This document shows positions 1 through 8,083 of a stretch of DNA of 64,000 nucleotides, one piece after another. The DNA comes from an uncultured Acetatifactor sp. Its GTDB lineage: Bacteria > Bacillota > Clostridia > Lachnospirales > Lachnospiraceae. Positions within the stretch are counted from its first letter, which is position 1. Every line of letters begins with the position of its first letter. Under the pieces are notes generated by a model, which ran no database searches, was not told the origin of the DNA, and saw only the letters and a list, made by a program, of their open reading frames with translations. The stretch covers positions 25,057 to 89,056 of the forward strand of contig CAJUIA010000017.1 of NCBI GenBank assembly GCA_910586485.1, read 5' to 3'. The translations under genes were made by a program, and so were the position numbers.

Positions 1-904
1 ATTTATAGAGATTTCCATTGTGGTGCTGCTGGGGGTTGTATGGATTTGGGGGACGGTGCGCCGGCTTCGTGATCTGCACGACCGCAAGGAAAAGTTTCGG
101 CATTTTGTGACCAGATACGGAATCAACGTAAGCAATCAGGAGCCGTATCGAAGCATGATGAAGGAAATCTGCGGCGGGCGTAAGAATCCTCTGTGGGTAG
201 TCATTGTGCCCTATTACGGAACGCCCATGCAGTATGGCACCTTCCAGCCTTATATTGTTCTTCCTAAGACGTTAGTGCTGTCAAGGGAAGAGCTGTACTG
301 TGTGTTGCGCCATGAGACGGCCCATTATTATCACCGTGATGCCCTGATTAAGGACATCATTGCTTTTCTGTACGCCGTTTACTGGTGGAATCCATTGTGC
401 AAAATTTTGCAGAATAAGGCAGATATGTTGCTGGAGATGCGCGTAGATGACAGGCTGATCTGCGGAGATGCGGAAGTGAGAGAGCAATATTGCAGTACGC
501 TGGATGAGATCAGCGCCAAGCTTCAGGGAATTCCTTCTATACCGGGATCGGTTTCGGCCATTTCCATGGCCGCGCCCTTGGGCGAGGATCTGAAATATCG
601 GCAGGCTATGATGCGACGGAAAAGGAAGCGATCCCAAAGCCTTTTATTCTGCGGGATGGCTGGACTTGTAGCCGCTTTATACATAGGTTCTTATTGTTTT
701 ATTCTGGAGCCGGTCAGCAAGTCATCCAGCGGCATAGATGGCACGATTGCTGATGAAAAATTTTATGCTGTTCTTAGAGAGGATGGCAGTTATGACATCT
801 ACATTGAGGACTTTTACAGCGAGGGCATACTAAAAGAAGGCCAGTTTATAGAAAATGTGGAGGATCTGGAATTCTACATGGGAATCTCAATCAGAAGTGA
901 ATAA
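1..904 (+). CDS. BlaR1/MecR1-like M56 family membrane peptidase, 5'-truncated by the window
   Basis: The reading frame is open from the first bases, so the gene begins outside the window; the GTG at 20 is internal. What remains is about 295 residues. A zinc-peptidase motif HETAH (about residue 98 counted from position 20), followed by an HRD triplet, is the HExxH signature of family M56. Downstream are a charged stretch (RRKRKR) and one hydrophobic segment (about 212-230). The protein then ends after a short extracellular tail, so there is no penicillin-binding sensor domain like that of BlaR1. Family members usually sit beside a BlaI-type repressor and cleave it or another cytoplasmic target on sensing a cell-wall signal; that partner would lie upstream and is not visible. 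A hairpin terminator follows. The family call is firm; the inducer is unknown. Confidence 0.8.
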   Translation, partial: FIEISIVVLLGVVWIWGTVRRLRDLHDRKEKFRHFVTRYGINVSNQEPYRSMMKEICGGRKNPLWVVIVPYYGTPMQYGTFQPYIVLPKTLVLSREELYCVLRHETAHYYHRDALIKDIIAFLYAVYWWNPLCKILQNKADMLLEMRVDDRLICGDAEVREQYCSTLDEISAKLQGIPSIPGSVSAISMAAPLGEDLKYRQAMMRRKRKRSQSLLFCGMAGLVAALYIGSYCFILEPVSKSSSGIDGTIADEKFYAVLREDGSYDIYIEDFYSEGILKEGQFIENVEDLEFYMGISIRSE

Positions 905-939
905 AGGATAAAAAACAAAATAAAGGTTAAGATTAAAAT

Positions 940-973
940 AAAGGCGATTTCGGTTTTTGAAAATCGCCTTTTA
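940..973. terminator. bidirectional intrinsic terminator between convergent genes
   Basis: Perfect 11-bp stem: AAAGGCGATTT at 940-950 pairs with AAATCGCCTTT at 961-971. It is T-rich on the plus side and A-rich on the minus side, so it can end both the M56 gene and the opposing small secreted protein gene. Confidence 0.75.
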
Positions 974-1008
974 AACGTTTTGAGCTATCGACTTAATTAA
1001 ACATAAGA

Positions 1009-1263
1009 TCAGCTTATAATATCGCAGACATAAATCCATTCTCCGGCCCAGCAGTTTTTGGACATGTTATAAAGGCGCTTATATATTTTACCGTCCATAG
1101 CAGCATATTTCCATTTAAGGACATCCGACATGGGCATAATTCCCTCATCCTGAGCAACTGCCGCCTGAGCGGGGAATTCAGCAGCCGGGCTGCACAGAAC
1201 TGCAAGGGACATACAAGCCGCAAGGCCAAATGTCGCTAATCTGGTTTTTGTTTTTCTTGTCAT
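1009..1263 (-). CDS. small secreted protein of unknown function
   Basis: 84 residues from the ATG at 1263. That start is chosen because AAAGGAGG lies just upstream; a longer start at 1293 would include the ribosome binding site in the coding region. The N-terminus is a clear signal peptide: basic MTRKTKTR, a hydrophobic core, and an Ala-rich end with a plausible cleavage site after AQA (about residue 33). The mature peptide is only about 50 residues, contains the pattern KWKYAAMDGKIYKRLYN and ends in a Trp/Cys-containing tail. It resembles the short secreted proteins of unknown function (DUF6147-like) that Clostridia encode in several copies, but this is a recollection of pattern and not a search result. 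It is a single gene with its own strong promoter. Confidence 0.65.
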   Translation of the reverse strand: MTRKTKTRLATFGLAACMSLAVLCSPAAEFPAQAAVAQDEGIMPMSDVLKWKYAAMDGKIYKRLYNMSKNCWAGEWIYVCDIIS

Positions 1264-1310
1264 AATGTTTGTAAACCTCCTTTGTTCACTCAAGCTATAT
1301 CAATATCATA

Positions 1311-1338
1311 ATTATAGCATACAAATATCATAAGTCAA
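1311..1338 (-). promoter_or_regulatory. promoter of the small secreted protein gene
   Basis: On the minus strand, TTGACT (1333-1338), a 16-bp spacer and TATAAT (1311-1316) with an extended TGC in front of the -10. It lies about 48 bp upstream of the ATG at 1263. Confidence 0.7.
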
Positions 1339-1354
1339 CGGGAAATTTTACCAA

Positions 1355-1711
1355 TTAATCATTTTCGGTCTGATTTTTGGCAAAATGATCCTTTAGCTTT
1401 TGGACCAGGTTGACCCCATGCTCCAGCCGAAAACGGTAGATTAATATAGGGATGAAAAGCAGGATCATAACGACAAAGAAACAGATTACTGCATCGGCGA
1501 TGATGCCTGGCCTTAGCTCGGCGAGGCGCTGTTGGATCACTTCAGCGGCCTGACCGGGGTATTCCCCTGCCTCTATGCTTTTGATTTTGTAAATTGCAGG
1601 CAGGGCGGCGCAGAGAAGAGCCACTGAAAAGTCGTTGCACAAGGCGTTCAAAATCGTTCTTCGATATGGACGGAGTTGTTTTTTGGTAGATAAGGATGTC
1701 TTTTTAGCCAT
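1355..1711 (-). CDS. small two-span membrane protein, unknown function
   Basis: 118 residues with a strong ribosome binding site (AGGGAGGG) 8 bp before the ATG. The N-terminal 25 residues are very basic (KKTSLSTKKQLRPYRR). A moderately hydrophobic segment follows (about 28-45), then a hydrophilic loop with VIQQRLAELRPG and a strong membrane span (about 75-95, with IADAVICFFVVMILLF), and finally a basic, amphipathic C-terminal tail. Both ends are predicted in the cytoplasm. I do not recognise the family. It is monocistronic and stands next to the small secreted protein gene on the same strand, which suggests a local pair of small cell-envelope genes but proves nothing. Confidence 0.55.
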   Translation of the reverse strand: MAKKTSLSTKKQLRPYRRTILNALCNDFSVALLCAALPAIYKIKSIEAGEYPGQAAEVIQQRLAELRPGIIADAVICFFVVMILLFIPILIYRFRLEHGVNLVQKLKDHFAKNQTEND

Positions 1712-2167
1712 GTTTCGTACCCTCCCTTAATTAATTGTATGAATTATATGCGATAAAAATAGTTTGGTATAAAAGCATTTGGCGGTATAAATTCATAAGG
1801 CGTGTAAAGTGATATATTATTATTGTAACATATACAATGCAGACTATCAATGAAAATATACGCGTTTTGGCGTTGCAAGAAGACCTGCTGTGATATAAAA
1901 TAATATTGTTAGCTCTTGATATACAGTAACAGGCAGGAATGAAATAAGGTCAGTGGGTGTAAAAAGTATCTTGGCTAATTTTTCTTATTCAAAGGGAGAT
2001 TAAAATATATGGACATTTGCAAAGCTTACATTCTAAAGCTCTAAAGCTCACAAGAAATGCTTTAGAAAAAGCTTTGGAGAATCAGATTATTGAACTTATG
2101 AGGCAAAAGCTTTCTGTTACGCAGATAGAAATAGCCGGACACATAATTTATGTAAATCTTTACATAA
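1712..2167. other. AT-rich intergenic stretch without an intact gene
   Basis: This stretch is richer in A+T than its surroundings and has no ORF of useful length with a ribosome binding site. It must contain the promoter of the minus-strand gene ending at 1355 (a possible minus-strand TATAAT lies at 1743-1748, with no good -35). Around 1990-2160 there are short coding-looking pieces interrupted by stops, consistent with gene decay leading into the remnant that starts at 2168. Confidence 0.4.
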
Positions 2168-2548
2168 CATAAGGATTATAGTGCCTGCAACTCTATCCAG
2201 ATCAGCATATATGAGGATAAAATATACATCTGGAAGGATGGAGAGATGCCGTCTGAACTGGATTCAACGGAGAAACTGTTTGAAAAGCACTCTTCTAAGC
2301 CGTATAATCCTAAGCTGGCAAATGTTTTCTTTAAAAGCGGTATGATAGAGGCCTGGGTCAGAGGCTTTGACAAGATAAAAGATGCTTGTGCAAAGTACGA
2401 TGGACGCCTGCCGGAATACAATATCAGCGCGTCAGGGATTATGGTGCTTTGTAAGGCGTGTGATAAGTACTTGGATTTGTTGAATGAAGATTCACGTCTT
2501 GGTCAAAGTGACCAAGATGATGACCAAGTTGTAATAATGAGAATTTAA
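2168..2548 (+). pseudogene. remnant of a RecG-like/AlbA_2 putative transcriptional regulator (C-terminal ATPase-like part)
   Basis: The frame is open from 2168, right after an in-frame TAA at 2165, and encodes about 126 residues. Its first visible motif is HKDYSACNSIQISIYEDKIY, then WKDGEMP, STEKLFEKHSSKPYNP, and ANVFFKSGMIEAWVRGFDKI. This order is that of the C-terminal half of the AlbA_2-containing, RecG-like ATP-binding regulators (HATPase_c_4 type), usually 400-500 residues long. The N-terminal DNA-binding/AlbA_2 half is absent and replaced by AT-rich sequence with stops. The ATG at 2246 gives a 100-residue ORF but lacks a ribosome binding site. The HKDYS motif upstream of it shows that translation once began further back. 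Such regulators are common in accessory DNA. Confidence 0.65.
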
Positions 2549-2655
2549 AAAAATTGTAATTCGCCACCCATATGCAGTAAATTGGATTGAATGAGGGAAA
2601 AGATTTCGAGTGAACTCTACAGAAAAAATTAAGGATAAATCAGGTATTATTTTCC

Positions 2656-2684
2656 TTGTAACAAAAGAGCATTCCTGTTAAACT
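2656..2684 (+). promoter_or_regulatory. possible promoter of the pseudaminic acid locus
   Basis: TTGTAA (2656-2661), 17-bp spacer, TAAACT (2679-2684), 60 bp before pseC. The -10 is only partly consensus, so this is a moderate prediction. Confidence 0.4.
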
Positions 2685-2744
2685 ATAGGGCAGGACAAAT
2701 ATGTGAGCTGCGGCTTTCGGGCTGTGGAGGGACAGGAGGATTAA

Positions 2745-3950
2745 ATGGAAGAGCTGGCGATATTTGGCGGCACCCCGGTGAGGGAAAAGCCGATTTATTA
2801 CGGAAGGCAGTGTATAGAACAGGATGATATAGATGCGGTGGCGGAGGTATTAAAGAGCGACCTGATTACCTGCGGGCCCAAGGTTCAGGAGCTGGAACAG
2901 GAGCTTTGCAGGGTTACCGGAGCCAGGTATGCGGTGGTGGTGGCCAACGGCACGGCGGCTCTTCATCTGGCGGCTCTGGCTGCCGGCTTTACAGAGGGGG
3001 ATGAGGTGATTGTCAGTGCCATCACCTTTGCGGCTTCTGCCAACTGTGTGCTTTACTGCGGAGCAAAGCCTGTATTTGCGGACATCAGGCCGGATACCTA
3101 TAATATTGATCCGGAATCCGTGGAGAAGCTGATTACTCCGCGGACAAAGGGAATTGTGGCGGTTGATTTTACGGGGCAGTCGGTAGAGCATGACGCGCTC
3201 CGGGCGATTTGTGAAAAGCATGGCCTGCTTTTGATTGAGGACGCAGCCCACGCCATCGGTACAAAATATAAGGGGCAGTCCATCGGCAGCATTGCGGATA
3301 TGACCTGCTTCAGCTTTCACCCGGTGAAGACCGTTACAGCCGGAGAGGGCGGGGCCATCACTACCAACGATGAGGGCTTGTACCGCAGGCTGATGCGGGT
3401 GCGCACCCACGGTATTACCAGGAATCAGGAGGAGATGGTGCATCCGACGGATGCTGCCTGGTACAATGAGCAGGTGGAGCTGGGGTATAATTACCGTATG
3501 ACGGATTTTCAGGCGGCGTTGCTGCTGAATCAGCTGAAAAAGCTGCCGGCCTTTTCCGCCCGCAGGAAAGAAATTGTGAAGATGTATGACAGGGCGTTTG
3601 CAGATCTGCCGGAGATTCTGATTCAGCGGGAAATACCGGAATCGGATACCACAAGGCATTTGTATATTATCAGGCTGGATTTAAACCGGCTGAAGTGTGA
3701 CCGAAGGCAGTTCTTTGATGCTCTTTATGCGGAAAATACCTGCCCTCAGGTGCATTATCTTCCGGTTTACTGGCATTCCTATTATGAAAAGCTGGGATAT
3801 GAAAGGGGGCTGTGCCCCAATGCGGAAAAGTATTATCAGGAGGTAATGAGCATTCCCCTTTATTATTCCCTGACCGATGAGGATGTGGCGGATGTGATCC
3901 GGGCAGTCAGGAAGGTAACGGCGTATTACAGTCAGAGTGAAGGAAGGTAA
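2745..3950 (+). CDS. pseC: PseC: UDP-4-amino-4,6-dideoxy-N-acetyl-beta-L-altrosamine transaminase
   Basis: 401 residues, a DegT/DnrJ/EryC1/StrS-family PLP aminotransferase preceded by AGGAGG. PLP is expected on Lys195 in the motif SFHPVK, followed by TAGEGGAITTN, which is the form seen in PseC enzymes. The EDAAHAIG motif (about 166) is the conserved acidic site that pairs with the pyridine nitrogen. PseC transfers an amino group from glutamate to the 4-keto sugar made by PseB, the second step to CMP-pseudaminic acid in the cytoplasm. The assignment rests on the fold, the Lys motif, and the presence of pseH, pseF, pseI and pseG within 14 kb. Without those neighbours it could be another 4-aminotransferase such as a bacillosamine-type enzyme. 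It is the first gene of the long forward cluster. No PseB dehydratase is found in the window. Confidence 0.8.
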   Translation: MEELAIFGGTPVREKPIYYGRQCIEQDDIDAVAEVLKSDLITCGPKVQELEQELCRVTGARYAVVVANGTAALHLAALAAGFTEGDEVIVSAITFAASANCVLYCGAKPVFADIRPDTYNIDPESVEKLITPRTKGIVAVDFTGQSVEHDALRAICEKHGLLLIEDAAHAIGTKYKGQSIGSIADMTCFSFHPVKTVTAGEGGAITTNDEGLYRRLMRVRTHGITRNQEEMVHPTDAAWYNEQVELGYNYRMTDFQAALLLNQLKKLPAFSARRKEIVKMYDRAFADLPEILIQREIPESDTTRHLYIIRLDLNRLKCDRRQFFDALYAENTCPQVHYLPVYWHSYYEKLGYERGLCPNAEKYYQEVMSIPLYYSLTDEDVADVIRAVRKVTAYYSQSEGR

Positions 3951-4047
3951 CCGGCCGCGCGGGAAAACAGACTGGCGGTGTGTGAGAAAAGCGCTTAGAG
4001 AGGGCCGGAGGCAGCCCGGACACAGAAAAAGTGAGGTTAGGAGCCGG

Positions 4048-4983
4048 ATGGACAGGATTGCTGTTTTAATTCCCTGTTATAATGAGGAACAAACCATAGA
4101 AAAGGTGGTAGCCGATGTGCGGCGGGAGCTTCCGGAGGCAGCGGTGTACGTTTATGACAATAATTCCACGGACAGAACGGTGGAGCTTGCCGGGGCGGCC
4201 GGGGCAGTGGTCAGGTTTGAGTATGCCCAGGGGAAGGGCAATGTAATTCGCAGGATGTTCCGGGAGATCGAAGCGGAGTGTTATCTGCTGCTGGACGGGG
4301 ATGATACTTATCCTGTGGACTGCGCGCGGGCGATGGTGCAGAAGGTGCTTGAGCATCATGCGGATATGGTGGTGGGAGACAGGCTTTCCTCCACTTATTT
4401 TACGGAAAATAAGAGACCCTTTCACAATTTCGGGAACAGCCTGATGCGCTTTGGCATCAACAGGCTGTTTCACACGGACATAAAGGACATCATGACAGGC
4501 TACCGGGCCTTCAGCTATGAGTTTGTGAAAACCTTTCCCGTCATTTCCAAAGGCTTTGAGATTGAAACGGAGATGACCATTCATGCGGTGAATTATCATC
4601 TGCAGGTGGAGAATATGGTGGTTGAGTACCGGGACAGGCCCAAGGGAAGCGTTTCCAAGCTGAATACCTACAGTGACGGGCTGAAGGTGATTCATAAAAT
4701 GATGCAGCTCTATAAGAATTATAAGCCCCTTCAATTTTTCGGTGCCATCTGCCTGTTGCTGATTCTGGCGGCATTGATCCTGATGATTCCGATTATTGCG
4801 GAATATTTTGATACGGGACTGGTGCCCAGATTTCCTACCCTGATTGTCTGCGGCTTTTTGACGCTGGCCGGGATACAATCCTTTTTTGCAGGAATGATTC
4901 TGGATGTGCTGGCAGCCAAGGACCGCAGGGATTTTGAATACAGAATGAACAAGGTCAGCACAAGGCGGAGGCATGGAGGTTAG
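4048..4983 (+). CDS. polyprenyl-phosphate glycosyltransferase, GT2, DPM1/GtrB-like (copy 1)
   Basis: 311 residues. The frame is open from 3937, but AGGAG at 4039-4043 sits 5 bp before the ATG at 4048, and the protein then starts with the canonical GT2 N-terminus (DRIAVLIPCYNEEQTI), so 4048 is chosen. A YDNNSTDRT motif and the metal site LLDGDDTYP (about 85-93) place it among GT2 enzymes that move a sugar from a nucleotide onto a polyprenyl phosphate. Two C-terminal membrane segments (about 232-252 and 264-290) match the GtrB/DPM1 anchor type. The product, a polyprenyl-P-sugar, would be a donor on the outer face for GT-C enzymes such as those encoded downstream. The sugar cannot be read from sequence. 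Its stop lies 1 bp before the next start codon. Confidence 0.8.
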   Translation: MDRIAVLIPCYNEEQTIEKVVADVRRELPEAAVYVYDNNSTDRTVELAGAAGAVVRFEYAQGKGNVIRRMFREIEAECYLLLDGDDTYPVDCARAMVQKVLEHHADMVVGDRLSSTYFTENKRPFHNFGNSLMRFGINRLFHTDIKDIMTGYRAFSYEFVKTFPVISKGFEIETEMTIHAVNYHLQVENMVVEYRDRPKGSVSKLNTYSDGLKVIHKMMQLYKNYKPLQFFGAICLLLILAALILMIPIIAEYFDTGLVPRFPTLIVCGFLTLAGIQSFFAGMILDVLAAKDRRDFEYRMNKVSTRRRHGG

Positions 4984-4984
4984 T

Positions 4985-5521
4985 ATGCAGGAATACAAAG
5001 ACAGCAGTGTGGGCATTTACCTGCGGCTTATGAATCAAAACGATACAGATTTGATTATTGCCTGGCGCAACAGTGAGCCGGTGCGGCGGAATTTTATCTA
5101 TCAGGTACCTTTTACCAGGCAGGGGCATGAAAACTGGATAAAAACCATGATAGAGACGGGAAAGGCAGTGCAGATGATGATTTGTGATCTGACTACGGAC
5201 AAGCCCTTAGGCTCCGTTTATATCAGAGACATTGACAGGCAGCATGGTAAAGCGGAATACGGTATCTTTATCGGGGAGGCGGACGGAAGAGGCCGGGGCG
5301 TGGGCACGGCGGCGGCAAGGCTTATGCTGCGGTACTGCTTTGAAGAAGAAGGCCTGCACCGGGTTTATCTGCGGGCGTTCCCCGAAAATCAACAGGCTGT
5401 CCGCAGCTATGAAAAGGCCGGCTTCCTGCGGGAGGGGCTGTTGAAGGAGGATGTCTGTATAGACGGAAGGTATCGGGATATTCTGTGGATGGCCAGGGTG
5501 GACAAGAAGGAGCAAGGATGA
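4985..5521 (+). CDS. pseH: PseH-like GNAT N-acetyltransferase
   Basis: 178 residues. The ATG at 4985 is preceded by GGAGG (4975-4979); an ATG at 4973 would lie before this site. It is a RimJ/RimL-type GNAT acetyltransferase: an N-terminal LRLMNQNDTDLIIAWRN stretch, a central EYGIFIGE strand, the acetyl-CoA pyrophosphate loop GRGRGVGTAA (about 100-109), and the C-terminal FPENQQAVRSYEKAGF motif. PseH acetylates the 4-amino group of the PseC product. Position, two genes after pseC and inside a Pse locus, supports this over a ribosomal protein acetyltransferase. It overlaps the next start by four bases (ATGA), so translation is probably coupled. Confidence 0.75.
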   Translation: MQEYKDSSVGIYLRLMNQNDTDLIIAWRNSEPVRRNFIYQVPFTRQGHENWIKTMIETGKAVQMMICDLTTDKPLGSVYIRDIDRQHGKAEYGIFIGEADGRGRGVGTAAARLMLRYCFEEEGLHRVYLRAFPENQQAVRSYEKAGFLREGLLKEDVCIDGRYRDILWMARVDKKEQG

Positions 5522-6456
5522 AGAAGGTCAGTTTTGTGATTCCCTGTTACCGTTCGGAGCATACGCTCCCCCATGTGGTGGCGGAGATCAGGGAAAAGAT
5601 GGAAAGCCTTGAGGGATACGAGTATGATATTTTTCTGGTAAATGATTGTTCGCCGGATGATACCCTTGGGACCATAAGAAGGCTGTGCAGTGAATACAAA
5701 AATATCAGAGGCATTGATTTTTCAAAAAATTTCGGTCAGCATTCCGCGCTTATGGCGGGACTGCGGCATTCGGACGGAGATTATGTGGTCTGTCTGGATG
5801 ACGACGGGCAAACTCCTGCAGATGAGGTGGACCTGCTTTTGGAAAAGCTGGAGGAAGGGTATGACGCAGTTTATGCAAAGTATGAGCATAAACGACATTC
5901 CGCCTTCCGCAATCTGGGGAGCAGGGTGAATGAGCTGATGGCCAGAACGATGCTGGGAAAGCCGGCCAAGCTGTATGTCTCCAGCTATTTTGCGGTAAAA
6001 CGGTTTGTGGTGGACGACATGGTGCGGTATGAAAACTCTTACCCCTATGTAATAGGTCTTGTGCTGCGGGTTACAAGGAATATCACCAATGTGGTGGTAC
6101 AGCACAGGGAACGGGAGGAAGGATCCTCCGGCTATACGCTGAAAAAGCTGGTGGGACTTTGGTTCAACGGCTTTACGGCGTTTTCCGTAAAGCCGTTACG
6201 GATTGCCACGGCGGTGGGCGCCCTCAGTGCCATGGTGGGCTTTGTGTACGGAGTGTACACCATTGTGAAACGGCTGCTGAATCCGGATGTGCCGGTGGGC
6301 TTCAGCTCCACCATGGCGGCCATCGTGTTTTTCGGCGGAATGATTATGCTGATGCTGGGGCTCATCGGCGAGTATATTGGCCGCATTTATATCAGTCTGA
6401 ATAATTCGCCTCAATATGTGATACGGGAGAAGATTAACTTTGATCAAGAGGTTTAA
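5518..6456 (+). CDS. polyprenyl-phosphate glycosyltransferase, GT2, ArnC/GtrB-like (copy 2)
   Basis: 312 residues from the ATG at 5518, which overlaps the pseH stop (ATGA) and follows AAGGAGC. It starts KKVSFVIPCYRSE, has the nucleotide motif LVNDCSPDDT and the metal-binding LDDDGQTP (about 96-103). A central RNFGQHSA-like motif (here KNFGQHSALMAG) is typical of the ArnC/GtrB subgroup. Two C-terminal membrane spans (about 233-256 and 268-292) end in GLIGEYIGRIYI, a hallmark of the group. It should charge undecaprenyl phosphate with one sugar. The next gene, a GT-C-like membrane protein, begins within its 3' end, so the two are likely a donor-transferase pair. The sugar is unknown. Confidence 0.82.
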   Translation: MKKVSFVIPCYRSEHTLPHVVAEIREKMESLEGYEYDIFLVNDCSPDDTLGTIRRLCSEYKNIRGIDFSKNFGQHSALMAGLRHSDGDYVVCLDDDGQTPADEVDLLLEKLEEGYDAVYAKYEHKRHSAFRNLGSRVNELMARTMLGKPAKLYVSSYFAVKRFVVDDMVRYENSYPYVIGLVLRVTRNITNVVVQHREREEGSSGYTLKKLVGLWFNGFTAFSVKPLRIATAVGALSAMVGFVYGVYTIVKRLLNPDVPVGFSSTMAAIVFFGGMIMLMLGLIGEYIGRIYISLNNSPQYVIREKINFDQEV

Positions 6457-8083
6457 GCCATGGTGGCAGCAGGATAAAAGATACAGGACCTTAACCCAGG
6501 CATTGCTGCTGGCATTGCTGCCCGTAGTATGCTGCTTTGTCCGCTGTGCGCTGGACGGTGAGGCCATCAGCGGAGTCTGGCTGCCGGGCAGCCGGTGGAA
6601 CGACGAGCTGTTTTATTACAAGCAGGTGGAGGGGATTCTGGAATTTGGGTATCCTCAGGGGTATTTCGGCTTTAACGAGAGCCATGCCCTGAATCTGTCC
6701 TTTGCCTCCTGGAGTCCTGTGATTGTTTTTCCCTGGGTGCTTTGGGGGCTGATCTTCGGGTGGAATTTGTGGTCGCCCATTGTCTGTAATATTGTTATCA
6801 CATCTCTGGTCTGCTTTGTCTTTGTCTGGCTGGTCAAGCCTGCCTGGAAACAGCTGGGCGTACTGGCACTGCTGTTTTCTCTCTATACTCCGTTTACCAG
6901 GTATATCCTTTCCGGCATGGCAGAGGTCATCTGCTTTTGTATGCTGATCCTGTTTTATGGTCTGGCGGTTAATTATTTAAACAGGAGCAGGACCTACAAG
7001 CTGGTGCTGCTGTTTATCATGGGAGTACTGATGACGCTGATGCGGCCATACCTGCTGCTGTTTCTGCTGCTGCCGGCTTATCTGTGGATTCGCAGGAATG
7101 GCTGGCGCGGCGCTTTGGGCTCGGCGGCAGTGATCGGGGCGGCTCTTGGTCTTTATGCCTGTATCAAGCATTATCTGGGGGCAGAATATTTTGAGCCCCT
7201 TTATTTTACGGACTGGGTGGATGCCTTTTTTGAGAGGGGCATTTTCGGGGGACTTCGCTTCTGCCTTGCCAGGCTGTACGGTATGGGCAGAAGCTTTCTG
7301 GAGGCCATGGTCAGGGGCATTCGGACGGGGGAACCCATGGGTGCATATTTTTGCGGGTATATGCTTATACTTTGCATTCTGGCAGGACAGAGCTTTCTGG
7401 ACTGGAGAAGGCTGAAAGCGCTTGGCAGGGCTTCGGCGGACAGTGTGGTGCGGGATGAAGAGGAAGTGGCGGCAAGGCGCAAGCTGCGCAATGGGCTGGT
7501 GGTACAGCTGCACCTGGCATTCAGCTTTGCAGCCATGTTTTTCGCACTGCTGCTGATGTACAAGCTGGAGGCGGGCAGCAGGCATCTGCTGACGTTTATG
7601 ACGGCCGGAATATTTATGATTGCGCTGATGGACACAAAATATTTTAAAAAAGCAGTGCTGACGGGGGCCGCCTTTGCCTATTTCTTTTCCTATATGGCGG
7701 TGGATCCCCTGTACTATGAGCTGCCCTACCGGCAGGAGAGCGAAGCCCGGCAGTTTAGCGAATGGGAAGAGCTGTTTGATGCCAGGCTGGAGCTGGAGCG
7801 GGAGGCCGGCGTGCCGAATTTTGACAATTCCGTGATCTGGGTCTATCAGGATGCGGATCCGGACGGCACCTTAAAACAGACGAAATGGCAGCTTTTGTAT
7901 GGGCTGCAGGAGGGCTTCGGGATCAGCTGCTGTATGCCGGAATATATTCTTGAAAATTTCGGCAGCCTGCAGAGCAAATATCTTGCCACTACTGCCGGAG
8001 GCAGGATTGACAGGATGTGCGGGGAAGAAGGATACAGAGAGGTAGGAAGAGATCAGGAGCTGGTTATTTACCGATTGCGCTGA
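6440..8083 (+). CDS. multi-spanning GT-C-like glycosyltransferase (paralogue A)
   Basis: 547 residues starting from a TTG at 6440 (GGGAGA at 6425-6430), inside the 3' end of the preceding GT2 gene. About 10-11 hydrophobic spans fill residues 15-430, and a soluble C-terminal domain of about 110 residues follows. The first outer loop carries WNDELFYYKQVEG; an acidic pair in this loop is the usual catalytic signature of GT-C enzymes that use polyprenyl-P-sugars. The gene at 9603 encodes a paralogue with the same loop motif, the same length and the same FPWVLWG and YTPFTRYILSG motifs. I do not know a named family; GT-C membership is inferred from topology and the loop. Its 3' end overlaps the convergent SGNH gene by 20 bp. 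Confidence 0.6.
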   Translation: MIKRFKPWWQQDKRYRTLTQALLLALLPVVCCFVRCALDGEAISGVWLPGSRWNDELFYYKQVEGILEFGYPQGYFGFNESHALNLSFASWSPVIVFPWVLWGLIFGWNLWSPIVCNIVITSLVCFVFVWLVKPAWKQLGVLALLFSLYTPFTRYILSGMAEVICFCMLILFYGLAVNYLNRSRTYKLVLLFIMGVLMTLMRPYLLLFLLLPAYLWIRRNGWRGALGSAAVIGAALGLYACIKHYLGAEYFEPLYFTDWVDAFFERGIFGGLRFCLARLYGMGRSFLEAMVRGIRTGEPMGAYFCGYMLILCILAGQSFLDWRRLKALGRASADSVVRDEEEVAARRKLRNGLVVQLHLAFSFAAMFFALLLMYKLEAGSRHLLTFMTAGIFMIALMDTKYFKKAVLTGAAFAYFFSYMAVDPLYYELPYRQESEARQFSEWEELFDARLELEREAGVPNFDNSVIWVYQDADPDGTLKQTKWQLLYGLQEGFGISCCMPEYILENFGSLQSKYLATTAGGRIDRMCGEEGYREVGRDQELVIYRLR

